From Planctomycetota bacterium (GTDB taxonomy: Bacteria; Planctomycetota; UBA1135; GCA-002686595): a stretch of DNA of 48,412 nt. The notes under the pieces are model-generated. The model was given only the letters and a program-made list of their open reading frames with translations, was not told the DNA's origin and did not search any database. Each line of letters opens with the position of its first letter. Within the stretch, counting starts at the first letter, position 1. The position numbers were made by a program, and so were the translations under genes. This document shows, in pieces, positions 27,878 to 36,416 of this stretch. The DNA lies in contig JASLMK010000020.1 of NCBI GenBank assembly GCA_030746555.1, forward strand, positions 1 to 48,412. The letters are read 5' to 3'.

Positions 27878-28537
27878 GTGATTCTCGTGAACGCCACCTC
27901 ACCAGCGACCACCGCCGCTTCGCCCCCCGTTCTCGCCGCGCGCGGTCTGCGTCAGGCCGTGGGAGAGCGCGTGCTCTTCCGCGACGTTTCCTTCGCCCTT
28001 GCCGAGGGCGAGGTGCTGGCCGTCTGCGGTCCGTCCGGCGCGGGGAAGACGCTCTTCTTGCGGCTGGTCGGGCAGCTCGATCCACTGGCCGGCGGGGAGC
28101 TCGACTGCGACGGACGCGCCGTCGGGCTCTGGACGGGGCCGACCTGGCGCGCGCAGGTGAGCACGCTCTTGCAGGGCGCCCCAGCCCTGCCCGGTTCGCC
28201 CCGCGAGCTGGCCGAGGCCGTGGCCGATCTGCAGGAACAGCGCGAACGGATCTCGGACTCGCCCCTCGAGCTCGCCGCGGAATGGGGCCTGCCGAAGACC
28301 GCCTGGGACCGGCCCTGGAGCGAGCTCTCCCTCGGCGAGCGCCAGCGCGCCCAGCTCGCGGTCGTCCTAGCGCGGCGCCCGCGGGTGATGTTGCTCGACG
28401 AGCCCACCAGCGCCCTCGATCCCGCCGCGACCGCCGCCGTCGAACACAGCCTGCGCGGTCACACCGCAGTCTGGGTCACCCACGACCGCGCCCAGGCCGA
28501 GCGCGTCGCCACCGCCACCCTGGAGCTCGGAGCGTGA
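27878..28537 (+). CDS. fetA: ABC transporter ATP-binding protein, FetA-like (iron/metal export)
   Basis: This 219-residue ATPase has Walker A GPSGAGKT, a Q-loop region (STLLQGAPALP), signature LSLGERQRAQL, Walker B VMLLDEPTSALDP and switch H in VTHDRAQAERV. Its stop overlaps the start of a FetB permease (GTGA), so it is the matching ATPase of that exporter. In E. coli FetAB exports iron and protects against oxidative stress. The GTG at 27878 is preceded by AGGG; GTG 27887 is equally possible. Confidence 0.85.
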   Translation: MILVNATSPATTAASPPVLAARGLRQAVGERVLFRDVSFALAEGEVLAVCGPSGAGKTLFLRLVGQLDPLAGGELDCDGRAVGLWTGPTWRAQVSTLLQGAPALPGSPRELAEAVADLQEQRERISDSPLELAAEWGLPKTAWDRPWSELSLGERQRAQLAVVLARRPRVMLLDEPTSALDPAATAAVEHSLRGHTAVWVTHDRAQAERVATATLELGA

Positions 28538-29337
28538 ACGGGCCCGTCGAGCTCGGCTGGCCGCAGCTGGCGATCGCCGCCTCGCTGGTCGTCGTCAACG
28601 GGCTCGTCTCGCTCTGGCTGCGGCTGGGGCTCGGCCGTCGCCTGCTCGTCGCATCGCTGCGCACGGTCGTCCAGCTCGTCCTGCTCGGCTTCGTGCTCGT
28701 CGCGGTCTTCGAGTGGCAGAACGCCCTCGGCGTCGCCGCCATCGCAGCCGGCATGGTGCTCTTGGCCGCCCGCGAGAGCGTGCGCCGCACCGGCCGCTCC
28801 TACGCGGGCATCCAACGCGATTCGCTCTGCTCCCTGGCGCTCGTCGGAGGCGCGACGACGGTGCTGGCGACCGCGGTCATCATCCGCGTCGATCCCTGGT
28901 GGGAGCCGCGCTACCTGATCCCGCTGTTGGGCATGGTGCTCGGCAACGGCCTGACGGGCATCAGCCTGGGCCTGGAGCGCTGCCTGCGCGAGCTCGACGA
29001 GGGCCGGGCCCGGGTCGAGGTCCTCCTGGCCTTGGGCGCCACCCGCTGGGAAGCGGCCCGCGCCCCCGTCGCCGAAGCGGTGCGCGGCGGCATGGTCCCG
29101 ATCCTCAACTCGATGGCGGTCGTCGGCCTGGTGACCATCCCCGGCATGATGACCGGCCAGCTCCTCGGCGGCGTCTCGCCCCTGATCGCCGCGCGCTACC
29201 AGATCCTCGTCATGTTCCTGATCGCCTCGGCCACCGCCGGCGGCGTCACCGCCGCGGTCTGGTTCTGCGTCCGCTCTCTCTTCGACGACGCCCACCGCCT
29301 GCGCCTCGATCGCCTGCGCCGCGAGCCAGGGAACTGA
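28534..29337 (+). CDS. fetB: ABC exporter permease FetB (UPF0014 family)
   Basis: This 267-residue membrane protein has about seven hydrophobic segments. UPF0014 hallmarks are present: LRTVVQLVLLGFVL, LIPLLGMVLGNGLTGISLGL, LALGATRWEAARAPVAEAVR, and the strongly conserved NSMAVVGLVTIPGMMTGQLLGG with SPLIAARYQILVMFLI. It pairs with the ATPase whose stop it overlaps. The GTG start gives an N-terminus directly before the first helix. The proposed role is iron or other metal efflux, from the E. coli homologue. Confidence 0.92.
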   Translation: MNGPVELGWPQLAIAASLVVVNGLVSLWLRLGLGRRLLVASLRTVVQLVLLGFVLVAVFEWQNALGVAAIAAGMVLLAARESVRRTGRSYAGIQRDSLCSLALVGGATTVLATAVIIRVDPWWEPRYLIPLLGMVLGNGLTGISLGLERCLRELDEGRARVEVLLALGATRWEAARAPVAEAVRGGMVPILNSMAVVGLVTIPGMMTGQLLGGVSPLIAARYQILVMFLIASATAGGVTAAVWFCVRSLFDDAHRLRLDRLRREPGN

Positions 29338-29652
29338 CCGTCTCCAGCACCCCGAGGGCGGATGACGCCCAGGCCGGAAACCGCTCCGGCCCGGATGGGG
29401 GAGTGAGCGCCGCAAGCACGCCGGGGCTTCTCAGTCGGAGAGCTCTCCGGACAGTGCGACGACCCTTGCGAGGCTCATGGCGTTCTCCCGTGGCGGCGTC
29501 CGGCCGGTCGGTGCGAGCAGCCGGACTTGGATGCCGTGGCGAGTCGTCTGGTCAGCCGACCCCCCGCCGAGCGGGTCGTCCATCGATCATCCCACGACCC
29601 CCTCAGCCATCGCGCAGGTGGGGTGCGGCGGCGGTCCGGTCCTTCGTTCCCG
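29338..29652. other. Spacer between convergent genes with two stem-loops
   Basis: GGCCGG (29372-29377) and CCGGCC (29386-29391) form a 6-bp stem with an 8-base loop soon after the fetB stop. CGGAGAGCTCTCCG at 29436-29449 is a perfect 14-bp palindrome. Neither is followed by a T-run, so termination is only possible, not shown. No protein-coding gene is evident in the rest. Confidence 0.35.
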
Positions 29653-32600
29653 TCAGCGCGCCGCCGAGCGTGCCTCGAGGAATCGCTCGGCGGCGGCGCT
29701 GTGCTGGGGAGGGAGGCCGCGCAGGGCCTGGGCGAGGGCGTCGAGCGAGTACACCACCAGGGGTTGTCTGCTCCCCAGGAGCTCCGAGTCGGCTGCCAGG
29801 TCCTCCAGTCTCTCCACGGACTTCTCGAACTCTCGGTCGCGCAGTGCGTGCAGGCACGAGAGCAAGGACTCGCGGGCCCGCCAGCCGGGGCCCTCGGCGG
29901 CGGGGGGCCGGTCGGGCATGGCACGGCGGGTTCCGTCGCGGGCGTCCTCCGCGAAGGTGAGGACCGCCTCGTGGAACCAGCTCGACGCCGATCGATCGGG
30001 CGCGGACTCGAGGCCGCGCCGCGCCTCGTTGGCCTCGGCCATCTTGCCGAACCAGTCGCGGGCGTCCCGGAGCTCGCCGCGCATCAAGCGGATCTGGCAG
30101 AGTTGCTTGCAGACACCCTCGAGGAACGAGAGGCGGGTCCGCTCGTCTCCCACGAAGCCCGCGAGGGCCTCCAGGTTCCTCCGGGCCCAGTGCTCCGCCT
30201 CCTCCCATCGGCGCAGATCGCACAGGGTCACGATGACGTTGCCCGCCGCCCAGAAGGCCTCCATGTCGGACGGTGAGCGGGGGGGCACCGTGAAGAGTCG
30301 GTATCCCTCGGCGTACTCCTCCAGGGCCTCCTCCTCGCGCCCGAGCACACTCAGGGTCTGTCCCAGGCCCCTGCGCGCGATCAGGGTCGAGGTGTGGTCC
30401 GGCCCGTAGACCTCGGTCTTGATCCGAACCACCTCCCGCAGCTCCCCCTCCGACTCCGCCGCGAGGCCGCAGCCGCGCATGGCCAGGCTGCGTGCCGTGC
30501 GCAGGGAGAGGATGCGCGGGTGCTCGGGCGGCAGCCAGCGGCTGAGGCGCTCGTACACGTAGTCGTAGCTTTCGAGCGCCTCGCAGGTACGCGCCTCGGC
30601 CAGGTATGACTCGCCGACCTTCCAGCGCAGCTCGAGCCCGAAGCGGCTGGTCGGTCCGAGGACCCGCTCGGCGGTCGCGGCGAGGGGCCCGAAGACCTCC
30701 GAACGCTCCGGAAGGTCGGCGCTATGACCCTCCATGATCATGCGGTCGAGGGCCCGGCCGTACCAGTAGCCGGCTACCAGGGTCTGGAGGTGCTCGGCGC
30801 CCAGGCGCGCGACGTGGTCGTCGTAGTTCGCCTCCAACAGCGCCGTGGCCTCCACGTTTCGGCGCTGGCCTGACAGGTGCCTCCCCAGGTCGGTGCGCAG
30901 GCGCAGGCGCAGCCGTCCGCGGGGGCCGTCGGGATCGAGGGCGTCGATCGCCTTGCGCAGGACCTCCTCGATGTCCCCGTGGCGCTCCTCCAACTCCGCC
31001 AGGGACTCGACGTCCTCGGTCCAGGTGTAGACGCGGTCCAGGCGGGAGAGGACCTGGGCGCGCAGGAGCGTGTCCGTGCGCACCGTGTCCAAGCTCAGCA
31101 GGGCTTCGCCGACGGCGAGCTCGGGATCGTGGGCGAAGTCGAGCTCGAGGGCGTCCATCTGCCGCAGGCGCAGAGCGACGGCCCGGGGATCGGCGGGGCC
31201 CGACAGCCCCTCGCGCAGGTCGGCCGCCTCGGAATAGAGCAGGGCGGCGTCGGCGGCGAAGCCGAGGTCGTCGTGGAACGCGCTGATCCCCGCGAGCTGG
31301 ACCGAGAGCTCGTCGGGGTCGTCGGCGTAGGTCAGGCGCGCGCCGTGCTCGAGGGCGGCGAGGAAGGGCGGCTGGTCGGCGTCGCGCTCGCGGACGCGCG
31401 AGGGCGACATGTACTCGGCGGCGGCGCGCGTCGCCGCGATCATCGTGCGCAGGTGGACGTTGTCCTGCTGCACCCGGGAGCGCAGCTTCGCGTTGGCGAG
31501 GGTGAAGCCGAGGGAGACGGCCACGACGAGCGAGGCCGCGGCGAGCAGAGTCGTGGCCACCCGGAAGCGCCGGGCGAGGCGCACCGCGCGGACGAACGGC
31601 CCGGGAGGGCGGGCGATGACCGATTCGCCGGCGAGCCAGCGAGCGAGGTCGGCTCCCATCTCGGTCGCGTCGGCGTAGCGGCGGGCCGGGTTCTTCTCCA
31701 TGGCCATCATGCACACGCTCGAGAGTTCCGGCGAGAGGGTCGAGCGCAGGCGCGCGGGCGGCGGCGGTTCGTGGTGCAGGACCTGCGCCGTCACGCCCTG
31801 GGCCGTGTCGCCGTCGAAGGGGCGGCGCAGGGTGAGGGCCTCGTAGAGCGTCACGCCGAGGCTGAACAGGTCGCTCTTCTCGCCGAGGGTCGGCAAGCCG
31901 GAGAGTTGTTCGGGGGAGGAGTAGCAGGGCGTCCCGGCGCCGGCGGTGACCGAGGAGCGCGACACTCCGTCGCGCAGCTTCGCGAGACCGAAGTCGCACA
32001 GGAGGGGGCGGTCGTCGGGGGTCATCAATACGTTGCTCGGCTTGACGTCGCGGTGGACGATCCCCGCGGCGTGGGCGGCGGCCAGGGCGCCGCACAGGGC
32101 CTCGCCGATGTACGCCACCCTGCGGTCGTGGTCGGGGGCGAGCACCGTCGCCGCGCGCTCGGCGATCCACTTGGCGAGGGTCCGGCCGCCGGCAACCAAC
32201 TCCTCGACGATGTACTGGACCCCGTCCGCCTCGCCCACGTCGAGCACCGTGGCGATATGGGGGTGGTCAAGGCCGGCGCCCAGGCGTGCCTCGCGTTCGA
32301 AGCGTGCGAGGGGGGCGCTGGAGATCGCCAGGAAGGGGTGCAGGATCTTGATCGCGACCTCGCGATCGAGGCGCTCGTCGAGGCCGCGCCAGACGATGCT
32401 CGCGCCGCCGCGGCCGAGCTGCTCGAGCAGACGGTAGGGGCCGATGCGCTGGCCGGAGTCGGGCCCGATCAGGCGCCGCTGGGCGCGGACCAGGTCCAGG
32501 TCGTCGAGGAGCGCCTCCAGGCGCGGCCGCGTGAGAGGTCCGACCGAGGCCAGGCAGGCCTCGCGGTCGGGGTCCCCGCCGTCACGGGCGGCGGAGAGGT

Positions 32601-32667
32601 AGTCCTGGAAGGCGCGGATGGCCGAGTCGCCGCTCTCGGCAGGGTCGGGCCGCTCCGGACTCATCAT
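29653..32667 (-). CDS. Membrane Ser/Thr protein kinase (PknB-type) with TPR-like C-terminus
   Basis: This 1004-residue protein has the kinase domain at residues 78-350: GRGGASIVW glycine loop, VAIK with K107, HRDVKPSN at 205-212 and DFG at 225-227. SPEQL follows where eukaryotes have APE. One TM helix (about residues 371-393, VATTLLAAASLVVAVSLGF) is followed by about 600 residues of helical TPR-like sequence, presumably periplasmic. The RD-type catalytic loop implies activation by phosphorylation. The ATG overlaps the stop of the sigma-factor gene (ATGA), so the two are co-translated, the known ECF/kinase pairing of planctomycetes. Confidence 0.92.
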   Translation of the reverse strand: MMSPERPDPAESGDSAIRAFQDYLSAARDGGDPDREACLASVGPLTRPRLEALLDDLDLVRAQRRLIGPDSGQRIGPYRLLEQLGRGGASIVWRGLDERLDREVAIKILHPFLAISSAPLARFEREARLGAGLDHPHIATVLDVGEADGVQYIVEELVAGGRTLAKWIAERAATVLAPDHDRRVAYIGEALCGALAAAHAAGIVHRDVKPSNVLMTPDDRPLLCDFGLAKLRDGVSRSSVTAGAGTPCYSSPEQLSGLPTLGEKSDLFSLGVTLYEALTLRRPFDGDTAQGVTAQVLHHEPPPPARLRSTLSPELSSVCMMAMEKNPARRYADATEMGADLARWLAGESVIARPPGPFVRAVRLARRFRVATTLLAAASLVVAVSLGFTLANAKLRSRVQQDNVHLRTMIAATRAAAEYMSPSRVRERDADQPPFLAALEHGARLTYADDPDELSVQLAGISAFHDDLGFAADAALLYSEAADLREGLSGPADPRAVALRLRQMDALELDFAHDPELAVGEALLSLDTVRTDTLLRAQVLSRLDRVYTWTEDVESLAELEERHGDIEEVLRKAIDALDPDGPRGRLRLRLRTDLGRHLSGQRRNVEATALLEANYDDHVARLGAEHLQTLVAGYWYGRALDRMIMEGHSADLPERSEVFGPLAATAERVLGPTSRFGLELRWKVGESYLAEARTCEALESYDYVYERLSRWLPPEHPRILSLRTARSLAMRGCGLAAESEGELREVVRIKTEVYGPDHTSTLIARRGLGQTLSVLGREEEALEEYAEGYRLFTVPPRSPSDMEAFWAAGNVIVTLCDLRRWEEAEHWARRNLEALAGFVGDERTRLSFLEGVCKQLCQIRLMRGELRDARDWFGKMAEANEARRGLESAPDRSASSWFHEAVLTFAEDARDGTRRAMPDRPPAAEGPGWRARESLLSCLHALRDREFEKSVERLEDLAADSELLGSRQPLVVYSLDALAQALRGLPPQHSAAAERFLEARSAAR

Positions 32668-33407
32668 CCGCCGCCTCCGGCCTCCCCGTTCCCGGTCCCC
32701 CCGCGGATGCGCAGCCGCTCGCGTAGGCGATTGCGCGCCCGCTCGGCGCGCTTGCGCGCCGCCTCTGCGCTGCAGCCCAACTGCTCCGCCAGCTCCGAGG
32801 CGCTCACGCCGGACATGCCGGCGCGCAGGATCTTCTGGTCCTCTTCGTCGAGCTCGTGCATCGCCAGGACGAGACGCTCCTCCTCCTCGGCGCAGATCAT
32901 GGCCGAGAGGGGGGTCAGAGGATTGGCGCGGTGTTGGCGCGTCGCCCGTGCGTCCGGATCGATCGACTTGCGCTTCCGGTCCCCGCCGCGCACGGTCGTC
33001 TTCTGGCGCCGGATCTTGTCCACGCGCTTCCAGTGGAGGCGCTGGACCAGCAGGCTCGCGAACTGCCCGCGGGAGTGGAACTCGAGCTCGCAGAGGAGGG
33101 GCAACAGGTCTCCCACGACCGACTGCACGAGGTCCTGGGGATCGACGATGTGGCGCAGATCGTGGCCGGGGACGGCGTCGGGGGTCGAGAGCAGGAGCGC
33201 CATGAAGTGCTGCAGGAACTCGCCGGCGACGGCGCGGTCCTCGCGGGCGACGGGGTAGGCGATCGCGAGCAGGGCGTCGAGCTCGTCGGTGCCCTCCTCG
33301 AGGGCGCGCTCGAAGGCCCGTGCACACCCCTGGTTGGCGAGGACCCGGGCCGTGGCCTGGCCCAGGTGTCGCGCGGCAAGTTCGAACAGCGGATGCGAGG
33401 TGTCCAT
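32664..33407 (-). CDS. ECF-like RNA polymerase sigma factor paired with kinase
   Basis: This 247-residue protein has a region-2-like segment (DPQDLVQSVVGDLLPLL...FASLLVQRLHWKRVDKIRRQK) and a region-4 helix-turn-helix near residues 184-230 (LDEEDQKILRAGMSGVSASE, then LAEQLGCSAEAARKRAERAR). The spacing and sequence fit ECF families found beside Ser/Thr kinases in planctomycetes, with no anti-sigma gene nearby. The kinase probably controls it by phosphorylation (inference). A well-formed promoter lies 50-78 bp upstream. Confidence 0.83.
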   Translation of the reverse strand: MDTSHPLFELAARHLGQATARVLANQGCARAFERALEEGTDELDALLAIAYPVAREDRAVAGEFLQHFMALLLSTPDAVPGHDLRHIVDPQDLVQSVVGDLLPLLCELEFHSRGQFASLLVQRLHWKRVDKIRRQKTTVRGGDRKRKSIDPDARATRQHRANPLTPLSAMICAEEEERLVLAMHELDEEDQKILRAGMSGVSASELAEQLGCSAEAARKRAERARNRLRERLRIRGGTGNGEAGGGG

Positions 33408-33455
33408 GGTCGACAGGCAGGGAAGGGGCGCTTCCGACCGATTGCGGCTGTGCCG

Positions 33456-33484
33456 AATCTACGGCACGAGGAGCAGACTGTCGA
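33456..33484 (-). promoter_or_regulatory. Promoter of the sigma factor/kinase operon with a palindrome around the -10
   Basis: On the minus strand TCGACA (33484-33479), 17 bp and TAGATT (33461-33456) match sigma-70 consensus in 5/6 and 4/6 positions. The -10 is flanked by a perfect inverted repeat, GTGCCG (33450-33455) and CGGCAC (33462-33467). A regulator binding it would occlude the -10. The predicted leader is about 42 nt. Confidence 0.55.
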
Positions 33485-33519
33485 GCGGACGGAGCGCTTC
33501 CCGCGCTATCCTCAACGCC

Positions 33520-35118
33520 GTGACGGTCCTCCCCACCCGCCACGGCGCACGCCTGTATCGACCCTACGCCGCCGATGTGGGCGGTGGCTGGGACGCCCTC
33601 GTCATCGGCTCGGGCATGGGTGGCATGAGCTGCGCCGCGGCCCTGGCGCGCTTCGGCCGCCGCGTCTGTCTCCTCGAGCAGCACTACGTCCCCGGCGGCT
33701 ACACCCACATGTTCGCCCGCAAGGGCTTCCACTGGGACGTCGGCGTCCACGCACTCGGCGAGATGTCCGAGGGAGAGCTCCCGCGGCGCATCCTGGATTG
33801 GCTGACCGACGGGAGCGTGTCCATGGTGTCCCTGGGGGATCCCTACGATCGCTTCCTCTACCCCGACGGGTTCGAGATCGACTTCCCCGCGACCAAGCAG
33901 GGGTTCCGAGCGGTCCTCGACGAGCGCTTCCCCGACCAGGCGGAGAACATCGCGGCCTACTTCCGCTGCGTCGGGAGGGTCGCGCGCAGCGCGCATTACT
34001 ACTACTTCCTCAAGAGCCTGCCGCGCTGGATGGACGCCGTGGGTTCTCGCGTCGTGCGCTGCTTCCACCGCGACTGGTGGAAGACGACCGTCGAGGAGGT
34101 CTTCGACGAGGTCGGGATCGAGGGCCGCCTACGCAACGTCCTCAGCGCCCAGTGGGGCTACTTCGGCAGCGTCCCGCGGGACGCGAGCTTCGCCATGCAG
34201 GCGCTGGTCCACTGCCACTTCGGCAACGGCGCCTACTTCCCCCAGGGCGGCTCCAAGTCCCTCGCCGAGGGACTGCTCGCACCGGTGATCGACGCGGGCG
34301 GGGAAGTGCGCACGAAGGCCAGCGTCGAGAACATCCTGGTCGAGGGCGGCCGCGCCGTCGGCGTGCGCATGGCAGACGGCAGCGAGGTCCGGGCCCCCTG
34401 GGTGATCTCGGCCGCCGGTGCGCGAAACACCGTCGACCGCCTGCTCCCCGCACCCGAACGCGACGCGCCCTGGGCGGAGCGTGTGCGCTCGATCGGTGAC
34501 TCGCCCTCCTACCTGTGCCTGAACCTCGGCTTCGAGGGCGACATCGCTGCGGCCGGGGCGACTCCGGCAAACCTGTGGCTGATGTCGAATTGGGACATCG
34601 ACCAGAGCGACTGGGACGTCGGGGATCCGACCTCGATCCCGCACATCCTCTACGTGTCCTTCCCGTCCTTGAAGGACCCCGATCACGACCCCGGGCCGCG
34701 CCGGCGTCACACCGGCGAGTGCGTGACCTTCATCCCCTGGGAGGCCGTGCGCCGCTGGGAGGAGACCGACATCCGCACGCGCGCGGAGGGCTACGAGGCG
34801 CTCAAGCGCGACATCACCGAGCGCCTGCTGGCTTGTCTGCGCGAGCGCTTGCCGGACCTCATGGACCTACTCGTCCACCACGAGCTCTCCACGCCGCTGA
34901 CCGCCCAGTACTTCGTCCAGGCCAGCCGTGGGGCGATCTACGGCATGGAGGCGACGCCGGCGCGTTTCACCTGCCGCGACCTGCGCGCGCGCACCCCGAT
35001 CCCGCGCCTGTTGATGACCGGTGTGGACTCCGCATCCATCGGCGTCATCAGCGCCATGGCCAGTGGGATGCTGACCGCCAGCGTGCTGGAGAAGCGGGTC
35101 TACCTGAAGATGGTCTAG
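33520..35118 (+). CDS. FAD-dependent oxidoreductase, RetSat/phytoene-desaturase-like
   Basis: This 532-residue flavoprotein has the dinucleotide-binding motif ALVIGSGMGGMSCAAALARFG (about residues 27-47) and LLEQHYVPGGYTHMFARKGF, the signature of the carotenoid isomerase/retinol saturase group. The C-terminus has the FAD-binding end PRLLMTGVDSASIGVISAMASG. Substrates are probably polyene lipids such as carotenoids. The start is GTG 33520; TATCCT at 33507-33512 is seven bases upstream, suggesting a leaderless transcript. Its TAG stop begins another copy of the palindromic repeat. No other carotenoid gene is in the window. Confidence 0.83.
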   Translation: MTVLPTRHGARLYRPYAADVGGGWDALVIGSGMGGMSCAAALARFGRRVCLLEQHYVPGGYTHMFARKGFHWDVGVHALGEMSEGELPRRILDWLTDGSVSMVSLGDPYDRFLYPDGFEIDFPATKQGFRAVLDERFPDQAENIAAYFRCVGRVARSAHYYYFLKSLPRWMDAVGSRVVRCFHRDWWKTTVEEVFDEVGIEGRLRNVLSAQWGYFGSVPRDASFAMQALVHCHFGNGAYFPQGGSKSLAEGLLAPVIDAGGEVRTKASVENILVEGGRAVGVRMADGSEVRAPWVISAAGARNTVDRLLPAPERDAPWAERVRSIGDSPSYLCLNLGFEGDIAAAGATPANLWLMSNWDIDQSDWDVGDPTSIPHILYVSFPSLKDPDHDPGPRRRHTGECVTFIPWEAVRRWEETDIRTRAEGYEALKRDITERLLACLRERLPDLMDLLVHHELSTPLTAQYFVQASRGAIYGMEATPARFTCRDLRARTPIPRLLMTGVDSASIGVISAMASGMLTASVLEKRVYLKMV

Positions 35119-35227
35119 CCCGGCTGATTCACGAACACGCACACCAGACTTCGCAACCGGCCGTCTTCGACGGCCTCTCGGCCCCTGGCGGCGTCTCGTG
35201 CACGTCTTCATGAATGATCCGGAATAG
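35116..35227. repeat. Interspersed palindromic repeat, medium copy (inverted orientation)
   Basis: The element starts at the flavoprotein stop (TAGCCCGGCTGATTCACGAA) and ends CACGTCTTCATGAATGATCC GGAATAG. Its core, with hairpin GGCCGTC-TTC-GACGGCC and GCCTCTCGGCCCCTGGCGGC, is the reverse complement of the core at 21625-21825. It lacks the 90-bp block of that copy. It could terminate transcription between the flavoprotein and the lpx operon. Confidence 0.75.
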
Positions 35228-35326
35228 CAGCGTGTCGAGCGAGCGCGCCGGCCGGCCCTGCCTGCCGCTGGATGGCCCGCCGCGCCCGCCCCGGCCCGGC
35301 CTCCGTCCCCCCCAGGGCGGGGGCGA

Positions 35327-35355
35327 GTGACACCCGGCGAGGCTTCGGATACACT
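35327..35355 (+). promoter_or_regulatory. Promoter of the lpx operon
   Basis: GTGACA (35327-35332), 17 bp and TACACT (35350-35355) match sigma-70 consensus well (5/6 and 4/6). Transcription would start near 35362, about 70 nt before lpxD. Confidence 0.55.
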
Positions 35356-35367
35356 TCCCGACCCTTC

Positions 35368-35388
35368 GATCGGGCAATCCGCCCGATC
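35368..35388 (+). promoter_or_regulatory. 5'-leader hairpin of the lpx operon
   Basis: GATCGGGC (35368-35375) pairs perfectly with GCCCGATC (35381-35388) around a five-base loop AATCC. It would lie within the first ten bases of the predicted transcript, where such stems often protect mRNA. A DNA operator is the alternative. Confidence 0.4.
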
Positions 35389-35432
35389 CGCCCGCCCCAG
35401 TGGAACCGGCGCAGACAGGACGGGGCCTGGCG

Positions 35433-36416
35433 ATGGCAGAACGCACCCTCTCGGAGATCGCTGAGATCTGTGGAGCGACCCTCGTGGGAGACGGTCGCCG
35501 GTGCGTCGTGGGCCCGGCGGGCCTGGCGGAGGCCGGCCCCGAGGAGGTCAGCTTCCTGGCGGACGAGCGCTATCGGCCCCAGCTCGAAGAGACGCGCGCC
35601 GCCGCGGTGATCGTCAGGACGGGCACACCAGCGCCGCGCGAGGACCTGGCTCTTCTGTGCTGTGAGGACCCCAACAGCGCCTTCAGCGCCGTCGTGCGCC
35701 TGTTCGCCGGCCCCGAGCAGGACCCCGAACCCGGGGTCCACCCCAGTGCCGTCGTCCACCCCCGCGCAGAGCTCGGAGCGGGGGTGAGCGTCGGGCCGAA
35801 CTGCACGGTGGGGGCGGGCGCGTGCGTCGGTGACGGGACCGTCCTGCACCCCGGCGTGGTCCTCTACCCCGGTGTGCGCATCGGGGCGCGCTGCACGATC
35901 CACGCCGGGGCGGTGATCGGCTCCGAGGGCTTCGGCTTCGAGCCGACCGCCGCCGGTTGGGAGAAGATCCCCCAGTGCGGCACCGTCGTCGTGGAGGACG
36001 ACGTGGAGATCGGCGCCAACGCGACCGTCGACCGCGCGCGCTTCGGCGCGACCCACATCGGCCGCGGGGCGAAGCTGGACAACCTCGTCCAAGTGGCCCA
36101 CAACTGCGTCATCGGCCCCGGGGCCCTGCTGTGCGCTCAGTCGGGCATGGCGGGCTCGGTGCGCGTGGGGGCCGGAGCGATCCTCGCCGGGCAAGTGGGG
36201 ATCAGCGGTCACCTCGAGGTCGGCGACGGTGCGCGAGTGGGCGCCAAGTCCGGCGTGTTCGGCAACCTCGCCGGAGGGGCCGAGTACCTCGGATACCCCG
36301 CCCGCCCGCGGGCGCAGGCCTTGCGAGCCATGGCGGCTCCCCGGCGCATGGGCAAGCTCGCCGAGCGCCTGGAGGCCTTGGAGGCGCGCATCGCCAGCAT
36401 GGAGGAGGAGGCGTGA
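35433..36416 (+). CDS. lpxD: UDP-3-O-acylglucosamine N-acyltransferase LpxD
   Basis: This 327-residue protein has the N-terminal uridine-binding domain (MAERTLSEIAEICGATLVGD) followed by a left-handed beta-helix of hexapeptide repeats (GVHPSAVVHPRAELGAGVSV onwards). FGFEPTAAGWEKIPQCGTVV and the catalytic-His region NLVQVAHNCVIG are diagnostic of LpxD. A C-terminal coiled helix (LAERLEALEARIASMEEE) follows. It adds the N-linked acyl chain in lipid A synthesis. ATG 35433 matches the family start; GTG 35400 is in frame. Confidence 0.95.
   Translation: MAERTLSEIAEICGATLVGDGRRCVVGPAGLAEAGPEEVSFLADERYRPQLEETRAAAVIVRTGTPAPREDLALLCCEDPNSAFSAVVRLFAGPEQDPEPGVHPSAVVHPRAELGAGVSVGPNCTVGAGACVGDGTVLHPGVVLYPGVRIGARCTIHAGAVIGSEGFGFEPTAAGWEKIPQCGTVVVEDDVEIGANATVDRARFGATHIGRGAKLDNLVQVAHNCVIGPGALLCAQSGMAGSVRVGAGAILAGQVGISGHLEVGDGARVGAKSGVFGNLAGGAEYLGYPARPRAQALRAMAAPRRMGKLAERLEALEARIASMEEEA

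Noticed and set aside
29431-29478. 16-codon minus-strand frame with a good Shine-Dalgarno
   Set aside because: It is too short and without any recognisable family or conservation evidence.
30877-33258. Plus-strand open frame of 793 codons across the kinase and sigma genes
   Set aside because: It is the complementary shadow of the kinase and sigma factor, with Gly/Ala/Arg/Glu-rich composition and no motif.
29653-34068. Very long minus-strand open frame of about 1470 codons
   Set aside because: Only 29653-32667 reads as protein (the kinase). Upstream the frame runs antisense to the sigma-factor and flavoprotein genes, as GC-rich DNA often allows.
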